Assembly: GCF_905147365.1 (NCBI RefSeq)
Contig: NC_056423.1
Coordinates: forward strand, 10,644,501-10,708,500
Origin: Aricia agestis
Lineage: Eukaryota; Arthropoda; Insecta; Lepidoptera; Lycaenidae
DNA: 64,000 bases
Direction of reading: 5' to 3'
Position 1 is the first letter of the stretch; each line of letters begins with the position of its first letter. Under the pieces are notes generated by a model. That model had not been told where the DNA came from. It did no database searches and saw only the letters and a list, made by a program, of their open reading frames with translations. Both the position numbers and the translations under genes were made by a program. Of this stretch, positions 9,736 through 19,305 are shown in pieces.

Positions 9736-10111
9736 TTTCCAAAAAGCTTATTTAATGGGCTAACTATGTACAAACATTTTAAAGGTGACATAGTGAAAAG
9801 TGACATGTATGGTAATTTTTATTGAAAAATGCCCAAAGGATTTTGGTGGGTTTGAATAAAGATTGATTTATTCTTCTCACAGAGGTGACCTTACAAAGAA
9901 TAAAGTAGCAAACAGCTGCGACTACACCTTGTCGTAGTTTCAGTTTTAGCTTGTTTGTCAGCTTCTCAAAAACTTGATAAATAAGTACCTACACTAGCAT
10001 TTACTAAGTACAATGATTGATACAGTTGTTTATCCACTATCCAGCGCCGGAAACCACTAGCCCACTGCTCAAGCCTAGATTCTTAGCGCTGTGTTTAGGC
10101 TGTTGTGGTTA

Positions 10112-10248
10112 AGGAAATGAGAATGAGCCGGTGTTTATTGCTTATCTTTATGCTGTAATCAATATACAAAATTCGGAATAGGAAATGAGAATGAGCCGGT
10201 GTTTATTGCTTATCTTTATGCTGTAATCAATATACAAAATTCGGAATA
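10112..10248. repeat. 68-bp tandem duplication
   Basis: A 68-bp unit beginning AGGAAATGAGAATGAGCCGG occurs at 10112 and again at 10180, essentially identical. It lies about 90 bp beyond the first exon of the - strand small gene, inside its intron or 3' side. Confidence 0.85.
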
Positions 10249-10335
10249 AGTACATTTTACTCATTTTTCATTTGTTGGCTAACGATAAATGTGTGTCGCT
10301 ATTTATAAATAGATTTTCCATAAATAAAAACATAC

Positions 10336-10542
10336 CTTTGCTTTGAGCGCATACACGGTGTTCTCGCCATGGTGTATTTTAGCCGCATACAACAAAACGC
10401 CACCGCCTACTATACACGCACAAGTAGTAAAAACATTATTATAAGCCGATTTACACTTCACTGAACTTAAATTACGTTTTAGAAACGGGTTAACTTGTTT
10501 TTGCACTAAAGTTTTTCGCAAAATTCGGCTGAGCGTCGCCAT
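10336..10542 (-). CDS. First exon of small protein with mitochondrial-type N terminus
   Basis: The exon encodes 69 codons from ATG at 10542: MATLSRILRKTLVQKQ, a basic, acid-free N terminus with RNLSS near 24-28, typical of a mitochondrial presequence. It is followed by a hydrophobic stretch TTCACIVGGGVLLYAA near 39-54, suggesting one membrane span, then KIHHGENTVYALKAK. The frame runs on to a stop at 10303, but AAG|GTATGT at 10336-10335 is a strong donor and the later residues (VCFYLWKIYL) look intronic. The downstream exon was not found. The upstream 80 bp is AT-rich with no repeat. I do not recognise the family; an inner-membrane protein is inferred only from composition. Confidence 0.6.
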
Positions 10543-10740
10543 GTTTGAAATTTGCAGAAATTTGAAAATTTTGAATTTAAATTATGTCAAACTGACAGTG
10601 ACAACATAACCTATTAACTGGCACTTGGCAGTTCAGCTTAAACGGCGTAAACGGTGGTTTTCTTTTTCTAGTTTTTTTTTTCTCAAAAAGGATTGCAATC
10701 ATAGACTTAATATATAGGTTTATGATTGAAATAATTTGCA

Positions 10741-11340
10741 AGTCTATTAGAATTCAGAGGCGGCGTAAGGCGTAGGCGACGAGGGTGACCGCCTCGCGCC
10801 CCTTGGACCACGCGTTTTTTCAAGGATTTACGAGCTTTTAATTTTTGATACATTATTCAATAGTAAAAAGTATGAGTTTTAAAATACAAATCCATCCTCT
10901 TGCGTCATCTATCAAGGGGCCTCGCAAGATATATCTTGCCCACATAAAACATAGGTCTTGCCCCACCCTAGACCCTAGAACACAAATTACCGTTGACCCC
11001 CCACTGCACTGTTAGAATTTGATGCCCAAATTTCAGACCAAAATATAAAGACATTTTATTTGATCTGAGGCCCAAGTAAATAAATTATTATATTATTACC
11101 AATGCGCAATATTTTTCAATGTTTGTCAATTTTACATCTTGGTCTACCAAAATTATATAAAAATATTATTTTGGATAGGTAAGTACTTGGTTCAATTAAG
11201 AAAATTATAAGTAGCAATTTCGTAATGCTTATTGTAAGCTTAAATTGCAGGGTATATTCAAATAATCAGAGGATGCAATTAAAAATCCAATATAATTTAC
11301 CTTATATTCAATTATATACTACAGGACTTGTCTGAGCTAT
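10741..11340. other. Gene-free stretch with an unclassified repeat fragment
   Basis: At about 10895-10980 a block beginning TGCGTCATCTATCAAGGGGC and containing GGGGCCTCGCAAGATAT recurs in altered form at 26090-26135. The remainder is AT-rich and shows nothing codable. Confidence 0.4.
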
Positions 11341-11353
11341 AACATTTTAAAAT

Positions 11354-11479
11354 GCGACAAGGCTCTATATAAATGTGGGCGGGGGCGCTGCTGGTAAGGG
11401 GGAACTGTCAAAAATGACGTTTTTGTATGATAGCAGCGCTAGTCCCTTTTTTCGCCACGTTCATTTTAAGCCTTGTCGA
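11354..11479. mobile_element. Short MITE with CGACAAGGCT ends
   Basis: Inverted ends GCGACAAGGCT and AGCCTTGTCG enclose about 125 bp. A second copy, inverted relative to this one, is at 18827-18966 and shares the GGCGCTGC/GCAGCGCC and TTTTTGTATGAT/ATCATACAAAAA blocks. Encodes nothing. Confidence 0.65.
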
Positions 11480-11694
11480 GCTCATGAACTACATTTTTTT
11501 TGCCGTCTTAAAATAACCAATTTTTATACTTTTTCATTTGTATTGTAGTATTATAGAAATTAGCTCTAAAGCTAAAACAGCTTATAAACAGAATTTTTTT
11601 GCCAGCAGCTTCAAAATATAAATCTCATTAAAACAACAAGATAAAATAAGTTGAATCAATAGCATAAAAACTTCATAATAACTAATAAGTATAA

Positions 11695-11906
11695 ATCCGT
11701 ACTAATATTATTACGAAATGCGAAAGTGTCTGTCTATCTGTCTGTTATCTCTTCACGCCCAAACCGCAAAACCGATTTTGCTGAAATTTGGCATGGAGAT
11801 ACTTTTGAGTCCCGGGAAAGGAAATATACTTTTTATCCTGAAAAAATTTACGGTTCCTTCGCAATGAACGAGTTTTGGCGCAACGGAATTGCGGGCGTCA
11901 TCTAGT
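11695..11906 (+). mobile_element. Helitron-like non-autonomous element H1
   Basis: Begins TCCGTACTAATATTATTACG and ends GCGCAACGGAATTGCGGGCG, then TCATCTAGT. The near-palindrome CGCAAC-GGA-ATTGCG followed about 9 nt later by CTAG is the Helitron 3' arrangement. Same family as the many H1 copies elsewhere in the window. Confidence 0.6.
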
Positions 11907-12151
11907 AAAATATGTAATGTTTGAGTAGTGTGGAGGAATCTGCTACAATAAGATTTGACACTTAGTTAAATATTGCTTTTGGTTTCTAATTATTAACTCT
12001 TTGTAACATTATAAATATACCATAGACAACAAAAAGTTATTCCAATGCTTTCATTCAAAACATTTATACATGATCATTATCCGTTTACCTTGAATTTGTG
12101 TCAAATAAAATAAAATCCTTATATTATACAGCTTATCTTTGGTATTTAAAA

Positions 12152-13546
12152 TTAATCTATTTCTTCACCTTTTGATGTCTCTTGTTGAACTATAATTTGG
12201 TCTGATTGTATGACTTCCAGCTCCTGGACGGGCATTTCATTAAGTGAATGAAGTATAACACGTTTCACCGTTTCCATATTTTCATACATACCATACTCGG
12301 CTCCCCAGAGTATGGTGGTCATGAGCTGTTGCACATTCGCTCGACTGTTAGGATTTTTTAATTTTCTCAACTTATTAGCAATATATTCCCCGAACACGCT
12401 GAATTCATCCTTTTTTGGACTCTCTAACATAATTTGCGGGCTTCTTTGGTATTTCACTTTTGGTGTTTTTACATAGTAACTAGATACTTTTGGTGAGGTG
12501 ATTTCTTGTTTTATTTTTTTAAACTTCATCTTCTTCTGTCTGGGTTCGTACGCTTCTACTGTTTCATAAAGTTCCTCGTTCAACCATTCCTCATCGGAAC
12601 CCTGGGCTTCGATGTGAACAACATTTAGGTCCTCTTCATGAGTCTGATTGTGGTCATCGTCAGATTCATCCAGTGCATTAACCTAAAATTATATACATAA
12701 TTTTTATTACTATTATGTAAATAAGTACTTAAATGTCAGTGTACTTATAATATATTGTTGGGTAAGCACTTTATTAGCAAAGTAACCAAATAAACAAAAT
12801 GTGCCATTTAACTTAGTATCTCAGTAGAACAATAATAATATGATAATTATTGATAAGTAAGTGATAACTGATAACCATTTAGTTATGGTGCAGCTAAATC
12901 ATAATGTCCTAACTCCTAACAGTGACTTATGACAATATACCATAATGCTGAATTAAAATATTTTATGATAGCTATCTCTATCTGTATTGCATAGGTAATT
13001 CTTTTAATCGATTTTTATCTTTCAGAATCGTAACTTTTATGCACGACCCTATTACATAACTCGATTCGATCGAGCCGGCAACTAAATAATTGCGCTGGAA
13101 TATCGATTTATTGCGTTGTAAACAAATCGGTATCTACGTCAAAGTAACCTTAGTTCTGAACAAGAATAAATAAATACCCTTTGAATTGATATTATGGGCA
13201 TTTTGTTCTCTGTTGTATTGTTTTCTTCATTATTAAGGTCAACTGACACGGAATAACGTACTTCCTCTATGAAGCTTCTACCATATTTCTTCTTCTTAGA
13301 TGAGTTGGTCTGACTAGTGGTCTCGTCGGGATCGAAAGCTGCACGGAATGTCGACTCATCGAGGCTGCCGTTTTGCAACAATTCCCACTGTATCGGATGT
13401 TTACTCACTAAATGAGTTCTTAGGTTAGTCGTGTTTCCGAAGTATTTGTATTGCGTATCACACAATTTGCACAACACTGACACACACCGTTTATCCTCTT
13501 CAATGCGGTCAAAAAACCGCCAAACTAGCGACGATGTTCTCTTCAT
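12152..13546 (-). CDS. BED zinc finger and BESS-like protein, two exons
   Basis: Exon 1 (13546-13178, 123 codons) starts MKRTSSLVWRFFDRIEEDK and carries a BED-type finger: CKLC then HLVSKH after 18 residues, a DNA-binding fold found in chromatin and transposon-derived proteins. It ends AGG|GTATTT. Exon 2 (12682-12152) follows ATAATTTTAG and starts VNALDESDDDHNQ; it continues in phase 0 through an acidic stretch, a lysine-rich segment and a C-terminal block near KKDEFSVFGEYIANKLRKL that resembles a BESS interaction motif, ending GEEID. Joined length is 299 residues. The phase match and both splice sites support one gene. It is most likely a nuclear DNA-binding protein. Targets cannot be read from sequence. 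BED proteins often descend from hAT transposases, but no transposase core is present. Confidence 0.75.
12683..13177 (-). other. Intron of the BED/BESS gene
   Basis: Bounded by GTATTT (donor, read on the - strand from 13177) and TTTTAG (acceptor ending 12683). AT-rich, with no recognised repeat. Confidence 0.65.
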
Positions 13547-13855
13547 ATCGATTAACGATTAAAGATCAATTTCCCGCTAACTTAGTAAATAATCGAGGCA
13601 CGATATCACATCGAATCGACAAGATGTCAAGTCGAACTAGGGAGTGAAAATGGCGGCGCATCGAGCCATATCGAGCGATGCGTGCGACCTTCACTCGTAA
13701 CTCGATAAAGTCTGACATGCGAAAAATCGAAGTTTGCTCGTTCAAAATAACTTCTTTCACGAACAATAAAATATTATAAGTATTGAATTTTGTAAAATTG
13801 CCTCTTTAACGTCTCAAAAGATGTTCAAGCAATGATAATAGATGAAAAACGCAAA

Positions 13856-14152
13856 GAAGTTTTTTTTTTTATGAGATAAGGAGGCAAACGAGCAAACGGG
13901 GCACCTGATTGAAAGCAACTTCCGTCGCCCATGGACACCCGCAGCATCAGAAGAGCTACAGGTGCGTTGCCGAGGGAGGCGATAGAGGAGGGTAGGGAAG
14001 GGAATAGGGTAGGGGATTGGGCCTCCGGTAAACTCACTCACTCGGCGAAACACAGCGCAAGCGCTGTTTCACGCCGGTTTTCTGTGAGAACGTGGTATTT
14101 CTCCGATCGAGCCGGCCCATTCGTGCCGAAGCATGGCTCTCCCACGTATTTG
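13856..14152 (-). mobile_element. SINE-like element S1
   Basis: On the - strand it starts CGTGGGAGAGCCATGCTTCG, carries CGGCTCGATCGGAG, a T/C-rich middle, and ends GTTTGCCTCCTTATCTCAT before an A-run. Other copies are at 17597-17930, 37068-37391, 47338-47630 and 51982-52268. The last 140 bases match the tail of the LINE fragment at 31094-31640. Plus-strand open frames here are artefacts of the repeat. Confidence 0.7.
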
Positions 14153-14396
14153 TATAAGACTAATATTAATTGGGTAATGAATACAATAAAAATAGCTTTT
14201 GTATACTTATTTTATAATATACATTATGCATACATATTATATATTTTATAGTATAAACCAAATAAACCTCCTAGGTGTAGATTGTAACTGCCGCACTATT
14301 AATTATTACAAACTGACTTACTTATGTGTAGGTAGGTAGGTAAGTTAGTTCAAAATTTTGACATATTTTGTCAAACTCTTCATTAAAGATCTATAC

Positions 14397-15480
14397 TTAT
14401 AAAATTACATGTCCTGACTGACTGACTGACTGATTCATCATCGCTGAGCAAAAACTGTTAAAGTTACAGTCACGAAATTTGGTAGGTAGGGTTGTTTTAT
14501 TAAGTAGACAGTAGACACCCACTAAGGAAGGAATTTTGAAAAGTTTACCCCGAAGGGGGTGAAATAGGGGTTGAAAGTCTGAATGAAAGTCCGTCATTTC
14601 TTAAGTTAGGAACATGAAACTTTATTTTTGAGTTACGGATTAAAAATGAATGAATACGTATTTGAGCGTTTTTGGAAATTCTACCCCCAAGGGGGTGAAA
14701 TTGGGCTTGAAAGTGAGAATGAAAGTCCGTAATTTCTTGAGTTAGAAACATGAAACTTTATTTTTAGGCTAATGATTAATTATTAATGGATACGTGTTTA
14801 AGAGGAGTCCACACCGCCCTTTTTTCCATACAAACGTTGTACCCTGTTTCCTCCCTGGATAATGCTAGTAGAGTTATAATTTTTTTCCTGAATATCTACG
14901 GCCACTAATACAATGTCCCTATGTTTTCTATTTTTTCATAATTTAATTATTAAATAAGATATGAACGTTCAAAAACCCAAAAAAATGGCCAGATTTTCCG
15001 CTGTGTTCAAACGTCCAGAAAACAGATTTGGCTAAATTATACAAAAAAAGCAAAACATAGGAACACAGCTCAATCCTTTTTTTAATCTTTAATGAAAAAA
15101 CTACTTAAATCGGTTAAGTTTTGGAGAAGGAATCAGGGGACAACGAATCGTTGATTTTCTGGATTTTCTGCAGTTGTCTCTATCGCGTTCTGCGGTATAG
15201 GCTTGAGGTAAGGGAGACAGCTATAGATATTACACGTACTTTTTTTTCATTTCTCTAGCCCCTGGTGTATCCTCTTAAGCGTTTCTGGAAATTCTACCCC
15301 CAAGGGGCAGAAATAGGGGTTGAAAGTGTGAATGAAAGTCCGTTATTTCTTGAGTTAGAAACATGAAGTTTTATTATTGGGCTACTGATTCAAAACAAAA
15401 ATATACATATTTAAGGATTTCCGAAAAACCTACCCCTAAAGGGGTGGAATAAGGGTTGAAAGTTAGTATGAAAAACCTAT
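14397..15480 (-). mobile_element. Tandem-unit repeat split by a TTAA element
   Basis: Units of roughly 130 bp repeat the motif GGAAATTCTACCCCCAAGGG followed by GGTTGAAAGT, AATGAAAGTCCGT and a TTTCTTGAGTTAGAAACATG block. The series is interrupted at 14798-15278 by a TTAA-flanked insertion and then resumes exactly where expected (GCGTTTCTGG). The left side carries a GACTGACTGACTGACTG run. Confidence 0.6.
14798..15278. mobile_element. TTAA-flanked MITE (piggyBac-type target)
   Basis: TTAA at 14798-14801 and 15275-15278 flanks ends GAGGAGTCCACACC and GGTGTATCCTC. It interrupts a tandem repeat whose flanks re-join cleanly with one TTAA, so insertion and target duplication are directly visible. 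An inverted copy lies at 16481-16884. A TTAA target points to a piggyBac-like source. Confidence 0.7.
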
Positions 15481-15540
15481 TGATTAAGAATAAATAAATA
15501 CGTTAAAAAGAAATAAATGTGTGTGCCCCCCCCAAACCCC

Positions 15541-15690
15541 CCGGCGGGCGGGCGCCAGACATGTGATCAAATACGCAAATTCGCCAAGTGTGGCACTGAC
15601 ATTCGCCTATTTGTGCAAAGTTATTGCTGGCATTTTCCTATTTGTGCAAAGTTTGCTCAAACTTTGAAGCCCATGTCTGGCGCCGGCTTT
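15541..15690. mobile_element. Short MITE with GGCGCCAGACATG ends
   Basis: Inverted ends GGCGCCAGACATG and CATGTCTGGCGCC enclose about 150 bp with repeated CCTATTTGTGCAAAG blocks. Confidence 0.6.
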
Positions 15691-15777
15691 AGGATATTAT
15701 TTTGGTGGAAATTTAACAAAAAAAAAAAGGAATTAAAAGGAGTTGCGAGTTGCGACCTTCCTTTAGAGAAATTTAAA

Positions 15778-16165
15778 GGGCCCCCGAGACGGTCAAACGG
15801 TTTGATTCAAACACGTAGATTTTGATTTGACTCAAACCATTTTGATCGTTTACAAAGCTAGTTTGAACGGTTTGGCAAACATTTACGTGTTTGAAGCTTG
15901 TTTGATAAAATTTCATATTTTTGTTGTGTGCAGTGTGACGCGCCGTTTGATCGTGCTCCGACGCGTTTGAACAAACTCGGCTTAGTTTAGTACTGGATTT
16001 CAAAGTTCGAAAGCATCTTTTCTGCATCGTACAATACAAGTCTAATTATGGCGGCGTACCGAACCAAACTGCGCATTGCCGTTTGACAACTGTTCAAACC
16101 GACATCAAACGGTTGCATCAAACACGTAAGGTTTGAATCAAACCGTTTGACCGTCTCGGGGGCCC
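15778..16165. mobile_element. TTAA-adjacent MITE with GGGCCCCCGAGACGG ends
   Basis: Long inverted ends: GGGCCCCCGAGACGGTCAAA at the left and the matching reverse at the right, extending into GGTTTGATTCAAAC. TTAA lies next to each end. No protein encoded. Confidence 0.65.
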
Positions 16166-16183
16166 TTAAGAGTGTATCCTCTT

Positions 16184-16480
16184 GAACGGTTTGGCAAACA
16201 TTTACGTGTTTGAAGCTTGTTTGATAAAATTTCATATTTTTGTTGTGTGCAGTGTGACGCGCCGTTTGATCGTGCTCCTACGCGTTTGAACAAACTCGGC
16301 TTAGTTTAGTACTGGATTTCACAGTTCGAAAGCATCTTTTCTGCATCGTACAATAGAAGTCTAATTATGGCGGCGTACCGAACCAAACTGCGCAATGCCG
16401 TTTGACAACTGTTCAAACCGACATCAAACGGTTGCATCAAACACGTAAGGTTTGAATCAAACCGTTTAACCGTCTCGCCC
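16184..16480. repeat. Near-identical tandem duplicate of 15865-16156
   Basis: From GAACGGTTTGGCAAACATTT onward it repeats the body of the preceding element almost base for base, and ends AACCGTCTCGCCC before TTAA. The left end is missing, so this is a truncated second copy in the same orientation. Confidence 0.8.
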
Positions 16481-16884
16481 TTAAGAGGAGAAATTAAAAA
16501 AAAGTACGTGTAATGCCTATACCGCAGAACGCGATAGAGACAACTGCAGAAAATCAACGATTCGTTGTCCCCTGATTCCTTCTCCAAAACTTAACCGATT
16601 TAATTACTTTTTTCATTAAAGACTAAAGAAAGGCTTGAGCTGTGTTCTAGCCAAATCTGTTTTCTGGATGTTTGAACACAGCGGAAAATCTGGCCATTTT
16701 TTTGGGTTTTTGAACGTTCAATATATCTTATTTAATAATTAAATAATTAAAAAAAAGAAAACATAGGGACATTGTATTAGTGGCCGTAGATATTCAGGAA
16801 AAATTATAACTCTACTAGCATTATCCAGGGAGGAAACAGGGGACAACGTTTGTATGGAAAAAAAGCGGTGTGGACTCCTCTTAA
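16481..16884. mobile_element. Inverted copy of the TTAA-flanked MITE
   Basis: Flanked by TTAA at 16481-16484 and 16881-16884. Reading the - strand reproduces 14798-15278 with differences, for example the block CAACGATTCGTTGTCCCCTG. Together the pair forms a long inverted repeat separated by about 1.2 kb. Confidence 0.75.
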
Positions 16885-17104
16885 CACTGCATGTAGAAAA
16901 TGCTAAGTGCACTTTTTTTTTCACAAATTTCAATGTTTTAAGAATAAAAATAGTGCAATAATTAATGGGCCGAAAGTATGACTGGTAATATTATGATTAG
17001 TTATGAACTTAGTCGTTTTAAACGCCTCCGTGGTCCAGTGGTCTAGAGCACGGAGCTAATACAAAGCTTTGTTTTATTTTAGCTCCGTGGTCTAGACTCT
17101 AGAG

Positions 17105-17333
17105 CAGTGGTCCGCAACCTTTTTTTCATGCGGGCCACAAACATGTTTTGGTCTTGGCATCGCGGGCGCAACAAAAAAATTTTAGGATTAAAAAATAACA
17201 TTATATTCAAAATTAACGGTTTAAAAGTGGAAAAAATTTAACAACTATCACGTAGACTTAACGTTAGTTTGCCGGTGGGCGTAAATTTCATAATTGTTTA
17301 ACATCACACCGAGTCCCGGGTTGGGGATAGCGG
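17105..17333. mobile_element. hAT-type MITE (CAGTGGTCCGCAACC)
   Basis: Starts CAGTGGTCCGCAACC and ends GGTTGGGGATAGCGG. Flanks CTCTAGAG and CTCTAGTC agree at 6 of 8 positions, fitting an old 8-bp hAT target duplication. Relatives: 26682-26892, 34433-34702, 59989-60245. Confidence 0.65.
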
Positions 17334-17346
17334 CTCTAGTCTAGGG

Positions 17347-17559
17347 CAGTGTTTTTCAACCTTAGTATGAAAAAATATTTTTCGACCCCAATTTCCTTTT
17401 TTATCATGTACAAAATTATCCTACTTAAGTAAGTATATAACTATTTTTCATGTTAATTATTTTTTACTGAAATAGTTATCTCAACCTCCGGTGCCCCTCT
17501 ACATAGAATAGAATTATAACCTTGTATTGACATAGAATCCCACAGGTTGTAAAACACTG
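17347..17559. mobile_element. hAT-type MITE (CAGTGTTTTTCAACCT)
   Basis: Ends CAGTGTTTTTCAACCT and AGGTTGTAAAACACTG. Flanks GTCTAGGG and GCCTAGGG match at 7 of 8. It sits 13 bp from the preceding hAT element and shares its CTAG-containing target. Confidence 0.7.
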
Positions 17560-17596
17560 GCCTAGGGAAACAAAAAAAAAGTCATCTGTTGTCATG

Positions 17597-17930
17597 TACG
17601 TGGGAGAGCCATGCTTCGGCACAAATGGGCCGGCTCGACCGGATAAATACCACGTTCTCACAGAAAACCGGCGTGAAACAGCGCTTGCGCTGTGTTTCGC
17701 CAAGTGAGTGAGTTTACCGGAGGCCCAATCCCCTAACCCCTACCCTATTCCCTTCCCTACCCTCAACTATTCCCTTCCCTTCCCTACCCTCCCCTATTAC
17801 CCTATTCCCTCTTAAAAGGCCGGCAACGCACTTGCAGCTCTTCTGATGCTGCGAGTGTCCATGGGCGACGGAAGTTGCTTTCCATCAGGTGACCCGTTTG
17901 CTCATTTGCCCCCTTATTTCATAAAAAAAA
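17597..17930 (+). mobile_element. SINE-like element S1
   Basis: Full-length copy: head GTGGGAGAGCCATGCTTCGG, middle rich in CCCTACCC/TTCCCTTCCC, LINE-like tail from CCCTCTTAAAAGGCCGGCAA, ending CCCCTTATTTCATAAAAAAA. Confidence 0.75.
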
Positions 17931-18131
17931 ATGTAGGTAGATTTACTTTGAAACTCGTCTGGCTTTTCGCATACAAATTAAACAGTTTGACGTAATGATA
18001 ATTTGTGACTACCTTGGGTCATGCCAAGTTTTCGCGCTTAACTGTCAATTATGCGTATTAAAAAAAGTAAGTAAAAAATCCAAATTGGCCAAAACGCATA
18101 AAGCCGTATTTACATTATCCAATTCCTATGG

Positions 18132-18485
18132 TTAATGGAGGCACTTCACATGGCTATATAAGTATTTGCGTATTTGATGTATTCGCCAAACATGATATCA
18201 CCATGTGTAGACGGTATGTTTGACAAATATTGGCCTTATTTGCCTATTTGACAAATATGACCAATACCAAATACACGGATCCGTACCTTTGTTGGTTTTT
18301 GACGCACATCAAAAGAGTCAAATAGGCAAGTAAACAAAATCAAGTAAAAGTTTGGTATTTGACGTCCATTGCGGAATTATTATTATTTGCCTTTATTTGC
18401 TTGTTTGTGTATACGTCAATAATTTTGCCAAATGTAACAAATAGCCAATAGCAAACACAAATAGCCATATGAAGTGCCTCCATTA
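18132..18485. mobile_element. MITE with AATGGAGGCACTTCA ends
   Basis: TAATGGAGGCACTTCACATG at the left is mirrored by GAAGTGCCTCCATTA at the right, about 350 bp apart. TA is the likely target. Encodes nothing. Confidence 0.65.
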
Positions 18486-18826
18486 CAGGCCATTTTGACT
18501 AGTTTACTATTATATAAGTATGTGATATACGGTATACCTAATGTCTTCTAAGTTCTAAGCGCAACTATTGGCACCATTGCTAACCTCAACCTAAATGTTC
18601 TCGAAATGTATACTTTTGACGTACGAGTAGTTATAGGTACCTATGTCTAAAAGGGCCCATTCACAGCAGTCCGTTGTGCCGTCCGCCGGCTCATGCAGGA
18701 TGGTGAATGGATCTTTTTAACGGCCGGCACACCGTGACCAAAGTAAACAGAACTAACGAGTTGGCCGACTCAGAAGAGATCTCGTATGTAATAATATGAT
18801 CATATCTGCCGGCGCGCATCGTACTA

Positions 18827-18966
18827 TCGACAAGGCTTTATATTATGCACCTGGCGAAAAAGGAACTAACGCCACCATCATACAAAAACCCCATTTTTTG
18901 ACATGTTTTTGACAGTTCTCCTTTACCGGCAGCGCCCCCGCTCACGTTCATTTAAAGCCTTGTCGG
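18827..18966. mobile_element. Short MITE with CGACAAGGCT ends
   Basis: Same family as 11354-11479, opposite orientation: TCGACAAGGCTTTATATT ... AAAGCCTTGTCGG. Confidence 0.65.
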
Positions 18967-19305
18967 TCTATAATACGTTACTCTGCATTGTGAAACATGT
19001 TGAAAGTGACAGTCGCGCCAAACTCGCGTATATTCGCCTGTTTGTTTGAAGTGAAGACTCGAGGTACTCCTTAGTTCTGACTTCTGTCATGGAGGAAAAT
19101 ATACATAATATAATTCGTCTACGGTTCTGTCTACTCTGCCGTGGCCCGTGGGCCGTGACTCTGCGTTGCACAGCCATTCATAGCATGCTTACAGCCAAGA
19201 GTTTGCGCTGCCAGTTTGTTTGAAGTCGGCCTACTGGTTCGTTATGTGAATTGTGCTCACAATAGGGATGACAAATAAAACAGCGGACGATATTCAAAGA
19301 ATCAT

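Noticed and set aside
13931..14251. 106-residue + strand frame
   Set aside because: Lies across the antisense of a SINE-like S1 copy; similar frames recur in other copies.
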